From Allochromatium palmeri (lineage in GTDB: Bacteria; Pseudomonadota; Gammaproteobacteria; Chromatiales; Chromatiaceae): 44,644 nucleotides of DNA. Numbering within the stretch: position 1 is the first letter of the stretch; the number at the start of each line of letters is the position of its first letter. This document shows, piece by piece, positions 7,650 to 16,374 of the stretch. A program made the translations under genes and the position numbers. The notes under the pieces were generated by a model that did no database searches, was not told the origin of the DNA, and worked only from the letters and a program-made list of their open reading frames with translations. Where the stretch lies: NCBI RefSeq assembly GCF_009720725.1, contig NZ_WNKT01000034.1:1-44644 (forward strand). The letters are read 5' to 3'.

Positions 7650-10600
7650 TCAATCCGTCTCACCCAGGATCCGGTAGCTGATGTCCAGGGTCACACCGTC
7701 GCTCAGCAGTGGCTCGATCTCCTCCAGCACGCGGCGAGCCTCGTCGACTGCCAGGCCCTGGCGGTCGTCCTGCTTCAGCACCCGCTTGCCCTTGGGTCTC
7801 ACGGGCGGCGTCGGCGGCGGGTCGATCGGGGGAACGACAGCGGGCGGGCGCTGAATCAGGCGTGTTGCATCCGCCTGGGCCTGCTTGAGCGCATCGGCCA
7901 GCGATGTCACCAGCTCGTCCGCCGCGAGTGCATCGGCCACGGCGCGCTTGATGCGCGTCCCCTCCCCCTCGCCCCAAACGGCCCGCAGCAAGTCCCAATT
8001 GTTGTCCGCCAGCGCATGACTCACCCGCGTTGCCGTGATGAGGCTGCGACCTAGCGCTTGCAGACTGGTGACCGGCTCCAGCTCCGCCAAGGCTTCGACC
8101 AGGGCCGGCCCCTCGCGGGATTGCAGATCCTCCAGCCACTGCACGGCGAGCCGGGCGTTGGCCAGCCGGTTGCCGGTCGCCGCCAGTCCAAGCGCATCGA
8201 GCTGTTGAGTCAGATCCGCGACCAGGCTGCGGCAGTCCTCCAGGCGGGCATTGACCTCGGCCTGCACCTCCTTTTGCAGCGCGTTCTGGTTGTTGGCGGT
8301 GAGCAAGGGATTGATCGTATGACCGAGCACGGCGGCGAAATGGTCCAGTGCTTTCCGCCAGATCTCAGGCTCGGCCAGCTCCTGCTTGATCAGTACCAGG
8401 TCGTCGCGGATGTCCTTGAGGCTCACATCCTCGAACGGACCGCCGTGGAAAGTGAAGGCGTACTGTCCATGCTCGGCAAAGACGAGGATCAGCAGGTTCT
8501 GCACGGCCGTCGGCAAGCCCCGAGGACGCGGCTGGTCCATCGCCTCACGGAGCGCCCGCACAGTCGCCTCACCACCCATTCGGGCCAGCTCGCGGCTCAG
8601 GTGTTGCGGCCAGTCCTCCTTGAAGATGAAGTGGCGCTCGTGCATCTCGCCGAGCTTGAGCGGCTGCGCGATCTGGCGCATCAGCGGCCGCAGGGGGCCG
8701 TCGACGTCGATACGCCCGTGCGGGGCATGAATCGCGCGGCGCAGCTCAGTGAAGACCTTGCCGAGATCGCTCGTCTTCACCTCGCCGTCGCCTTGGGCAT
8801 CAAAAAAGGCGGGGTGATCCGGGTACTGCCAGGCCAGGGCCTGCCCGAGCAACTGCTCGAAGGCCTTTGCCATGGTGGTGCCCTGCGGCGGGCGTGGCGT
8901 GAACCCCGGCTGTAGCGACAGGAGCGGCGATTCCAGCAGATCGTTGTGGTCGAGCGAGCCGGGCAACGCCTGAGCCACCCCGTAGGCGCCGATCAGGATG
9001 TCCTTGAGCTGCTGGCGCAGCTGGCTGCGCTGATTGTCGAGCAGGGTGCGGGCGCTCGCGCGATCCTGCGGGCTGAGATGACGGCTGTAGCGGTTGAAGC
9101 TGTCCTCGCTCTTGAGGATGTCTTCCAGCACGACCAGTTTGCCGAGGTTCTTCTGCGCGCTCTGGCTCAGGAAATAGGGTAGCCAGCAGATCGTCTTCGC
9201 CTGCCCGCCTGCCGCCTCGAAGTTGCGCACGCGCGCCTGAGCGTCGGTCGGGGAATGCGTCCCGGCGCCGAACGGGAAGTCGATGATGACCTTCCACTGA
9301 TCGTCGCGCGACTCGAAGAGGCTGTCGTCCGTGATTCCGAGGATGTTCTGGAACAGCACCTCCACCCGCCGCCGGGTGCCGCGCCACAGCCACTCGTGCT
9401 CGACGAAGAGCTGGTTGTCGTCGCGGATGCCGAAGGCGTCGAAGACCATCTCACGCACCAGGCGTCGGCGGTTGCCGTCGTTGTCGTTGATGCGTGCCTG
9501 CTCGATGATGCTTTCGGTATCCACGCCCGAGAGCTGCACGCCGATGGTGGGATTGGGGTCGTCGGAGATCTTGATCTCGCCGACCTGACCCGCCCATTTG
9601 CGGCACTTCTGCAAGACGGTTTGCGCCTCGCGCCCTGGGATGGGCGAGCGGATGGTGCCGTGATTGAGCGCCGCGAGCTTGGTCGCGGTGAGCTGTTTGA
9701 AGCTCTCGACCTCGGGGACCAGGGCGGCCAGCACCAGGGTCTTGAGCAGGCGCAGATCGTTGTTGAAGGCCTGCCGTTTGGCCTCGTCCGGCGCCAGCTC
9801 CTGAAGCGCCTGAAGGCTGATCTGGTGCTCCTGCTCCAGGACCGGGATCAGCTTGCGCTCGAACAGCAGCTTGGCGTTGTCGAAATGCTGTCGCATCTGC
9901 TCGGAGAAAGGCTCGGCCTCGGAGGCGATGACATCATAGAGGTCGCCGACCGGGATGACGCGGCCCAGCGCCAGGGTCTCGCGCTGCTCGACCAGCAGCA
10001 TCAGCATGACCTTGAGCGCCGTGCGCTCGCGCTGGAGCGCTGAGGAGAGCGCCACCAGCGCCTGCACCAGGGCCGGGCTGAAGGGATAGAGGGCGCGGAA
10101 CATGTCGCGGTCGCCCTGACTGGTCAGCAGCAGGGTGAACGCCTCCTCGCGCATCCGCTCGGTCTGGGCGAAGGCCGCTTCGATCTGGTCCTGGGCCGCC
10201 GCGCTGACGGGTGCGAGCAGACGCCGCTGGGCGATCACCGGGAGGTTGCGATCCTCCAGCGTGATGGTGTGGAAGCGCCCCTCCCAGTATTTCAGCGAGT
10301 CGCTCAGGATCTCCTGGTCGACGCCGCTGTATTGGTCGCCGACGAACTCGCGCAGGTCGCGCTGACGGGCGATGAAGCTGATCAGCGGCAGCTCGCGCGG
10401 GAGGCCGGTCTCGACCAGCTTGACGACCTTCTGGATCTCGCTGTTGATGAAGTTGCGGTCGGACAGGCGGCTGGCGAGCCAGAGGATCAGCTCGTCGAGG
10501 AAGAGGATGACGGCGTCATAGCCGAGCGCCTTGGCGTGCCGGGTCATGACACGCAGGCCTTCGTCGAATTCGAGATAGCCGCCGCTTTCGGTGTTGGCGA

Positions 10601-11315
10601 GATCGGCGAAGGACTTGAACAGGGAGCCGACCAGATCGCCGACCAGGCGGATGCGGTCATCGTCGCCCGCCTGCCCGCTGACCACGGCCTCGAAGCTCAC
10701 CGCCTCCCAGCCGGTGGCAGCGTCACCCCAGCCATCGTCGCCCCCCGCCGCGCCGCCCGCGCTGTTGAGCGCCGCGAAGAAGCGTTCATCGCCCATGTGC
10801 CCGCGCATCGCCTGGGCATCGGCGAAGAGGCGCTCGCTCATATAGAAGCCGGGTACTGGAGCATCCGGGTGGAGCTTGCGGATATAACGGGCATAGCCAC
10901 CGAGCACGCCGGACTCGATGCTCGCCGCACCGATCATGTGATAGGGCGCCAGCAGGATGTTGCGGCTCTGCATCCAGTCGCTGTGCTTGGCGACCGACGG
11001 GGCCAACTCGGGGATGGCGCGCGCCTGGGGATTGCCCTGCAACAGCAGGTGCAGCACCGCCATGAAGTGCGACTTGCCGCTGCCGAAACTGCCGTGCAGA
11101 TAGGCGCCCTTGTTGCGATTCTGCCGGCTGGCGGCGGTACTCTGGATGAAGCTCAGCGCGTCCTCGAAACAGCGGGCGAGCTGCGGAGTGACGACATAGT
11201 CCTTGAGGGTCTGCTCGACGGCATCCGCTTCGAGGCCGCTGGCCAGGTTGAGTACGAAATCGCCACGCTGGACGCGCTCGGGGATGTGGATGAGGTCTTT
11301 GATGAGAACAGACAT
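7650..11315 (-). CDS. pglY: BREX-2 large ATPase PglY
   Basis: A 1221-residue P-loop protein of the PglY/BrxC class. Walker A GSFGSGKSHF is at 75-84 and Walker B VILFLDELILWL at 269-280. It starts with MSVLIKDLIHIPERVQRGDF, typical of PglY. A proline-rich stretch (PPAVVPPIDPPPTPPVRPK) lies near the C-terminus and links to a short terminal domain. In Streptomyces coelicolor PglY is needed with PglZ, PglX and PglW for phage growth limitation. It follows the Uma2 gene after a 62-bp gap and precedes pglZ. Confidence 0.94.
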   Translation of the reverse strand: MSVLIKDLIHIPERVQRGDFVLNLASGLEADAVEQTLKDYVVTPQLARCFEDALSFIQSTAASRQNRNKGAYLHGSFGSGKSHFMAVLHLLLQGNPQARAIPELAPSVAKHSDWMQSRNILLAPYHMIGAASIESGVLGGYARYIRKLHPDAPVPGFYMSERLFADAQAMRGHMGDERFFAALNSAGGAAGGDDGWGDAATGWEAVSFEAVVSGQAGDDDRIRLVGDLVGSLFKSFADLANTESGGYLEFDEGLRVMTRHAKALGYDAVILFLDELILWLASRLSDRNFINSEIQKVVKLVETGLPRELPLISFIARQRDLREFVGDQYSGVDQEILSDSLKYWEGRFHTITLEDRNLPVIAQRRLLAPVSAAAQDQIEAAFAQTERMREEAFTLLLTSQGDRDMFRALYPFSPALVQALVALSSALQRERTALKVMLMLLVEQRETLALGRVIPVGDLYDVIASEAEPFSEQMRQHFDNAKLLFERKLIPVLEQEHQISLQALQELAPDEAKRQAFNNDLRLLKTLVLAALVPEVESFKQLTATKLAALNHGTIRSPIPGREAQTVLQKCRKWAGQVGEIKISDDPNPTIGVQLSGVDTESIIEQARINDNDGNRRRLVREMVFDAFGIRDDNQLFVEHEWLWRGTRRRVEVLFQNILGITDDSLFESRDDQWKVIIDFPFGAGTHSPTDAQARVRNFEAAGGQAKTICWLPYFLSQSAQKNLGKLVVLEDILKSEDSFNRYSRHLSPQDRASARTLLDNQRSQLRQQLKDILIGAYGVAQALPGSLDHNDLLESPLLSLQPGFTPRPPQGTTMAKAFEQLLGQALAWQYPDHPAFFDAQGDGEVKTSDLGKVFTELRRAIHAPHGRIDVDGPLRPLMRQIAQPLKLGEMHERHFIFKEDWPQHLSRELARMGGEATVRALREAMDQPRPRGLPTAVQNLLILVFAEHGQYAFTFHGGPFEDVSLKDIRDDLVLIKQELAEPEIWRKALDHFAAVLGHTINPLLTANNQNALQKEVQAEVNARLEDCRSLVADLTQQLDALGLAATGNRLANARLAVQWLEDLQSREGPALVEALAELEPVTSLQALGRSLITATRVSHALADNNWDLLRAVWGEGEGTRIKRAVADALAADELVTSLADALKQAQADATRLIQRPPAVVPPIDPPPTPPVRPKGKRVLKQDDRQGLAVDEARRVLEEIEPLLSDGVTLDISYRILGETD

Positions 11316-11377
11316 ACGATGATCGGCATCCGTGTCTTGTCAGATTCGGAATCGTTGGCGTCGAGCCTGGTTTTGTC

Positions 11378-11977
11378 TCAGGATCGAGGCGTGGTATCGG
11401 CGGCGCCAAATATTACCCGATCATAGAGTTCGCGCATCGACAGTCGGCAGTCCAGTGCCTCCAGAAGTATCTCGGCGTCCGGGTCGGTATAGGCGTCGAG
11501 CACCCAGCGGCCGTCGGGCTGGCGGGTGAAGACATCGACCGCGATCTGGTCCTGCGCGACCAGCAGATAGTGACGCAGGCTCGGCAGTTGGCGGTAGAGG
11601 GCAAACTTGCCGCCGCGGTCGTAGGCTTCAGTCGAGGGCGAGAGAACTTCGGCGATCAGCACCGGGTTGGTCAGCACATCGCGCCGTGCGTCATGAAAGA
11701 TCGGTTCACCGCACAGCACGCTGACATCCGGGTAGGCACAGGCATCGGCGGTTTCGATGCGTATCCGCATGTCGCTGGAGAGGACCGCGCAGGAACTATC
11801 TTTGAGCCGTTGATGCAGTTCGCCGGCCAGATTGACCGTGATCAAGCTGTGCTCGTAGCTGCCGCCGCTCATGGCGAACACCTGACCGGCGAAATACTCG
11901 TGCTTCACATCGGTCGATTCGCGCTCGATGGCGAGATAGTCCTCAAACCGATACTCGGGTATGGGTTGTGTCTGCAT
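11378..11977 (-). CDS. Uma2 family endonuclease (DUF820)
   Basis: A 199-residue PD-(D/E)XK-fold protein of the Uma2/DUF820 family. Typical elements are the N-terminal YRFEDYLAIERES, KHEYFAGQVFAMSGGSYEHS, CAYPDVSVLCGEP (acidic residue) and IAEVLSPSTEAYDRGGKF with the E...D...K spacing, then HYLLV. It looks complete. The family is predicted to be nucleases, but few members have been tested. It sits between pglX and pglY on the same strand, with gaps of 33 and 62 bp, and is not a usual BREX-2 component. It could be cargo or an added effector. Confidence 0.88.
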   Translation of the reverse strand: MQTQPIPEYRFEDYLAIERESTDVKHEYFAGQVFAMSGGSYEHSLITVNLAGELHQRLKDSSCAVLSSDMRIRIETADACAYPDVSVLCGEPIFHDARRDVLTNPVLIAEVLSPSTEAYDRGGKFALYRQLPSLRHYLLVAQDQIAVDVFTRQPDGRWVLDAYTDPDAEILLEALDCRLSMRELYDRVIFGAADTTPRS

Positions 11978-12010
11978 GATGTCGTTCCTTTAAGTGTAAG
12001 GCGTCTGGTG

Positions 12011-15000
12011 TCAGCGCCGACCACGCCGGGCAGCGGGCGGTTCCCATGCCTCCAGCTCGTCGCGCGACAGTTCCAACTGGCGCAGTTCTTCGAGCAGGAA
12101 GCCTTCGTAGTAGTCGCCCAGGCGTTCGCCGAGTTCGGGGTCGAGGGCGTTGTGCCACTGTTTGAGCCAGGGGATCAGTTCGTCGAGGGCGACCAGCAGG
12201 GGCTTGAGCCGTTCGGCGTCCCAGCCGTCCTGTTCCTTGCGCTCCAGGGTCCAGGTGGCGATGGCTTGGGCGCGTTGCAGGTGATCGAGTCCGGCCCAGC
12301 CGATGACGAGGGTGGCGTCGCCGGGGCGCTCGCCGCCGGGCAGGCTGAAGAAGCGTTCTTTGGGGACGTCGAGTTTGCCGCGCAGGCTCCAGTAGCTGGG
12401 TTTGCGGAAGTCGGCGGCGGCGTATTTGGGCGGGAGCGGGATGTCGCCGATGTGTTCGGCTTTGAGCGCGCGGGCGTGTTCGGCGGTGAGGAAGTGGGGG
12501 TCGGCGGGGTCGAGTGCGGTGCGGGCGTCGATGGCGTCTTCGGCGCGCTGCTTGTCCCAGGTTTCCTGCCAGGCGCGGAATTTGGGCATGGCTTTGGGTT
12601 TGTAGCGGGCAGCGGCCATTTGCGGCACCTGATCGCTTTCGACCAGTTCGGCGACGAGGGTGCGGGCATCGAAGGTGTCGGTGCCGGTGTAGAGGGCGGC
12701 GATCTGTTGGAAGGCGGCGTTGTGACGGGCGCGCTCGGCGAGTTGGGCGACGGTCATCAACTCGGGGGCGTGGCAGTAGGTTTCCAAATGATCCAGCAAC
12801 CATTCCCGCATCCATCGCGGGAACTGGATCTCGTCGGTCAGATCGCGCTCGTCGTAGGCACCAGCCGATCGGAACCAGCGACGCTTATATTCAGGTCTTT
12901 CGATGAGTGCGATCGAATGGTTTTCCTTGATGAGTCGCAAGCGGGCTACCGACTTCGCGTTAGATGGCGTCTCATCCAGGCAGCGGTAGAGCCTCGAATC
13001 CTTGTCCAAAGGAGTCATTTCGTCCACCGCAGTTTCATGGATCATTGAAGCGCCGGCATCGGAACGGATAATGAGTCCGTAAAGCTCATAACACAGCCAG
13101 TCCAGCTCTTCCTGCCAGCGCACCATCTTCTTTCGGGTGTTATTGCGTTCCTGAATCACCCGACTCATCTCCTCCTTGAGTGATTTGCCTTCCTGCAAAG
13201 CTGCTTCGCAAAACTTGGAGAACGAGAAACTCGTTAAAGCGTTCCCAGATTTATCCAGAGCTGCAACCAACAAGATGATTTTTCGTCGATCATCGTCGGA
13301 TAGATCCGGAATAGGAAACAACTTGAGCTTGGTTCCGTCGAACTCGAATCGGAACTTCTCCGGATCATCCTGAAGGATTCCCTTGTCGCTTGTCGCTCCC
13401 TTGTTGTGAAACACCTGCTTCATCCAGAAACAGGCGGTCGAGCTGTTGAGCAGGCCCAGCAGCGCCAGATGATCGTCCTCGCTCGCCCCGGCTGGGAGCT
13501 TGATGACCGGCGCGGACTGTTTGAAGACCTTGCCGCCCCGGTCGAGGACGAAATGATTGTGGGTGGCGACGAAGGCGAAGGTGATGGAGAGAGGGATTTT
13601 GTAGCGCTTATCAAAGAACATCGAATACTCAAACCATTGAAGACCACGCTCCAACTGGTTCAAGCCATAAGCTACCCGCTGAGACAACTGCTGCTTGAGC
13701 GGCCACAAATATCGACTTACCGAATTATCAGCCTGCGCATTTAAGGTGTGCGGATGGTAAGGCCATATCCCACAAACAGGATTGTCGAGTGACCAATCTC
13801 GAATGCGCTCGCCTTCAACCAATGGGAGGATCTGTTCAGCAGGAATCCCAAAGCGCAAGCACACTTTTCCACCAACCAAGTAGGCTTCGTCCTCACGTGT
13901 CACCGCGCCGAACCCAATTTCAGTAGCGTAATCAAATAGCGTCTTTTCAGCACCTGCCTCGACCAGCAATTTGAGGTCAGAGGCACCGCCGCCCCCGACA
14001 CTCCACGGATGCTTGGAATACAACCCCCGCTCCTGATCCACCACACTGACAAAGGCGCTCTCACTTCCCGGCCGCTCCAACAACTCCATGATCGACCGCC
14101 ACACCAACCCCTGCGCTGCATCCTCCGGCGTGCTCGGCTCCCCGCGAATCCCCAACACCGCCCGCAACCGCTCGGCCTGTGGCATCCGATTACGCCCAAA
14201 CACAATCACCGTCGGCGTCCCATGCCCCGGAATGTAAGCCCCCGAAGTATCGATCACATGCGTCAGATCCTTGCGCGGCAAATACCCCTCGATCAGCTTC
14301 TTGCCGAACTCGCGCTTCATAAAGCTGTTGGCGGTAATCATGCCCACGAACCCAGCCGGACGATTGCCCTCCGCCGGCACCGTCAGATCGAAAAACCGCT
14401 CAGTAAAGGGCACCCCAAGCGAATACTGACGATGACAGGTCGGATACTTATCCCGAATCGCCTGATTCAGCGCCTTGTCCTTGACGGTGATATAGGGCGG
14501 ATTGCCGACCACGACCTGATAACGCTGCCCAAGAATGCGTTCCAGCCTGTCCCGATCCTCCACCTCGAACACATGATCAAGCGCATCATCCAGCAGATCG
14601 CGCTGAATGCCCTGCCCCTGCGACTCATGCCGCCGCCCGTGCAACAGCGAATCGCCCACAGCCAGATTGAAATGAAAGTCCGGCGCCTCCTTCAACCGAT
14701 CGCTCCCCGCCGCCTTCATCGCCGCAATCAGCAACCGGAAACGCGCAATCGCAATCGCATACGGATTGATGTCCACCCCATGAATCGCATCGAGCGCCCG
14801 CTGCGCCAGCGCACGCGCGTTCGTCGCCGGCTCGCGCTTCTGCCAGTCGTCGAACAACCGCTCGAAGCCCGTCAACAGAAAATGCCCCGACCCACAAGTC
14901 GGATCGATCAGCTTCAGCCCCGGCAGACCGAAGGCCGCCTTCGCCGGCTCCAACGTATAGTCGAGGATGAAACGCTCGACGAACTCAGGCGTCTGCAACA

Positions 15001-15628
15001 ACGCATAACGCTTGCGCACGCTCTCCGAAAGATCCTGATAGAGATCGCCGAGAAAGCGGGTATCCCACTCCGGATCGGTGAAATCGTGCACAATCTCCCC
15101 GGTCTCAGGATCGAGCCGCTGAAAGAAATCGATCAACGCCTTCGCACCGTCCGCCGACAGCGGCAGTTGCCAGAGCGGATTGTGGGCGCGATCCAGCAAC
15201 TCAGCCATCGCCGGCAGATGCGCCAGCTCACCGAAGACCGCCAGCAGATAGTCACGCTCAGCCTCCGTCGGATGCTCGGAGAAATAGACCGTCATCCGAT
15301 CCTTGGCCTGTTGCAGCGCGCCTTGATCCGAGCGGCGCCCCGCCCCCGCCGTCGGCCCGGAAATGAACGGCGCCTCCAGCAACCGGTTGTCCTCCAGAAA
15401 GCGGACGAACACGCCGGTCAGCACCCAGGCCGCCGCCGCCTGAGTGATCTGAGCCTCGCGCCAGACGACAAAATGCTCGGCGGTGCGATTGGCGGCCTGC
15501 GCCTTGGCGTACTCGGCCCTGAGATGGCTCTCCAGCTCCGGTCGGGCCTGGCAATAGGTCAGGATGTCCTGCTCCAGCTTGGGCAGCAGGGATTGGAGGT
15601 CGGCGAGCAGGCGTTGGGGATGGATCAT
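12011..15628 (-). CDS. pglX: BREX-2 adenine-specific DNA methyltransferase PglX
   Basis: A 1205-residue gamma-class N6-adenine methyltransferase. The SAM-binding motif is DPTCGSGHF (242-250) and the catalytic motif NPPY is at 376-379 (VVVGNPPYITV). The remainder carries a target-recognition region and a C-terminal helical region specific to BREX-2 PglX. In BREX, PglX marks host DNA at non-palindromic sites. In the classical Pgl model it is instead thought to modify phage DNA. It lies downstream of the VapBC pair and upstream of the Uma2 gene. The start MIHPQRLLADLQSLLPKLEQ agrees with family N-termini. Confidence 0.94.
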   Translation of the reverse strand: MIHPQRLLADLQSLLPKLEQDILTYCQARPELESHLRAEYAKAQAANRTAEHFVVWREAQITQAAAAWVLTGVFVRFLEDNRLLEAPFISGPTAGAGRRSDQGALQQAKDRMTVYFSEHPTEAERDYLLAVFGELAHLPAMAELLDRAHNPLWQLPLSADGAKALIDFFQRLDPETGEIVHDFTDPEWDTRFLGDLYQDLSESVRKRYALLQTPEFVERFILDYTLEPAKAAFGLPGLKLIDPTCGSGHFLLTGFERLFDDWQKREPATNARALAQRALDAIHGVDINPYAIAIARFRLLIAAMKAAGSDRLKEAPDFHFNLAVGDSLLHGRRHESQGQGIQRDLLDDALDHVFEVEDRDRLERILGQRYQVVVGNPPYITVKDKALNQAIRDKYPTCHRQYSLGVPFTERFFDLTVPAEGNRPAGFVGMITANSFMKREFGKKLIEGYLPRKDLTHVIDTSGAYIPGHGTPTVIVFGRNRMPQAERLRAVLGIRGEPSTPEDAAQGLVWRSIMELLERPGSESAFVSVVDQERGLYSKHPWSVGGGGASDLKLLVEAGAEKTLFDYATEIGFGAVTREDEAYLVGGKVCLRFGIPAEQILPLVEGERIRDWSLDNPVCGIWPYHPHTLNAQADNSVSRYLWPLKQQLSQRVAYGLNQLERGLQWFEYSMFFDKRYKIPLSITFAFVATHNHFVLDRGGKVFKQSAPVIKLPAGASEDDHLALLGLLNSSTACFWMKQVFHNKGATSDKGILQDDPEKFRFEFDGTKLKLFPIPDLSDDDRRKIILLVAALDKSGNALTSFSFSKFCEAALQEGKSLKEEMSRVIQERNNTRKKMVRWQEELDWLCYELYGLIIRSDAGASMIHETAVDEMTPLDKDSRLYRCLDETPSNAKSVARLRLIKENHSIALIERPEYKRRWFRSAGAYDERDLTDEIQFPRWMREWLLDHLETYCHAPELMTVAQLAERARHNAAFQQIAALYTGTDTFDARTLVAELVESDQVPQMAAARYKPKAMPKFRAWQETWDKQRAEDAIDARTALDPADPHFLTAEHARALKAEHIGDIPLPPKYAAADFRKPSYWSLRGKLDVPKERFFSLPGGERPGDATLVIGWAGLDHLQRAQAIATWTLERKEQDGWDAERLKPLLVALDELIPWLKQWHNALDPELGERLGDYYEGFLLEELRQLELSRDELEAWEPPAARRGRR

Positions 15629-15690
15629 CGGGTCTCGTTAATCCTTGTGCGGTCACAGGTGCGTGGGGACGTATCTTTGGAGTGGCCGAC

Positions 15691-16110
15691 TCAGCCATCC
15701 CAGTCGCGCAAATGCCGAATGCACGGCAGCCCCTTGGCCTTGCGATGGTAGCGCTCGTCCGCCGTAACAAGGCAGGCCCCCGACTCCAGGGCCACCGCGT
15801 GATACAGCGTGTCGAAGAGATGATGCCCAAGATCAATGGCGAGCGTACAGGCGCGTGTCAGCACCTCGACATCGCTGCGAACCGGAAGCGTCATGGCCTC
15901 CAGCAGCGCCAGATCCCGCTGGGCACGCTCCGGCGTCTCGCGCGCCATGACCGCCGCGACCTCGATCAGCCAGTGCGGCGGCTGCACAACACTCAGATCA
16001 CCGCGAGCGACGGCCGCCATGAGCGCGGTCGCCTGCTCGGTATCGGCCTCGCGCTCGGGATCCTGGAACAGCCACTTGATGATGACGCTGGCGTCAATGA
16101 CCAGAATCAT
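15691..16110 (-). CDS. vapC: PIN-domain toxin, VapC family
   Basis: A 139-residue PIN-domain ribonuclease toxin. Acidic active-site residues are seen in VIDASVIIKWLF (Asp6), IEVAAVMARE, and DTLYHAVALESGACLVTADE. Family members are Mg2+-dependent RNases that cut tRNA or other RNA. Its ATG overlaps the stop of the antitoxin gene (ATGA), the usual antitoxin-first arrangement. The pair sits between pglW and pglX in the same orientation, inside the BREX operon. Confidence 0.9.
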   Translation of the reverse strand: MILVIDASVIIKWLFQDPEREADTEQATALMAAVARGDLSVVQPPHWLIEVAAVMARETPERAQRDLALLEAMTLPVRSDVEVLTRACTLAIDLGHHLFDTLYHAVALESGACLVTADERYHRKAKGLPCIRHLRDWDG

Positions 16111-16340
16111 GGGCGGCCCGATTCGCGGGCCGCACGGGCCATCGCATCGGTCAATGCCGGCCGCTCGGCGCGTGCGGCGGTGAGCTGCTTGAAGGCCGCT
16201 TGCCGCCGTCGCTGCTGATCGGCTTCGGCAATGGCCTGTTGCATCAGCCGAGCGATCACGGCGCTCTTGTTCTGACCCGAAAATTCGCGATTGAAGGCGT
16301 CCCGGATGTCGTCCGGGATGCTGAAGTTCATGGTCGCCAT
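16107..16340 (-). CDS. vapB: Ribbon-helix-helix antitoxin (VapB/FitA-like)
   Basis: A 77-residue protein with an N-terminal ribbon-helix-helix sequence (MNFSIPDDIRDAFN, then NKSAVIARLMQQAI) and a polar C-terminal tail that would wrap the toxin. It probably neutralises the adjacent PIN toxin and represses the pair's promoter. An internal ATG (MNFSIPDD) at 16331 is an alternative start. A palindrome centred about 23 bp upstream of the start is a good candidate operator. Confidence 0.85.
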   Translation of the reverse strand: MATMNFSIPDDIRDAFNREFSGQNKSAVIARLMQQAIAEADQQRRRQAAFKQLTAARAERPALTDAMARAARESGRP

Positions 16341-16352
16341 AGCGGGATATTA

Positions 16353-16373
16353 ATTGTTGAAAACTTCGACAAT
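16353..16373. promoter_or_regulatory. Palindromic operator candidate for vapBC
   Basis: ATTGTTGAA-aac-TTCGACAAT is a 21-bp palindrome with 9-bp arms and one mismatch. It lies 13 bp upstream of the vapB start and abuts the last codon of pglW. Ribbon-helix-helix antitoxins bind such short palindromes. The AT-rich flanks could hold the promoter. The position suggests that the pair can be transcribed separately from pglW. Confidence 0.55.
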
Positions 16374-16374
16374 A

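Noticed and set aside
14009-15751. 580-codon open frame antisense to pglX
   Set aside because: Arg/Gln/Leu-rich shadow of a clearly real methyltransferase; no motif.
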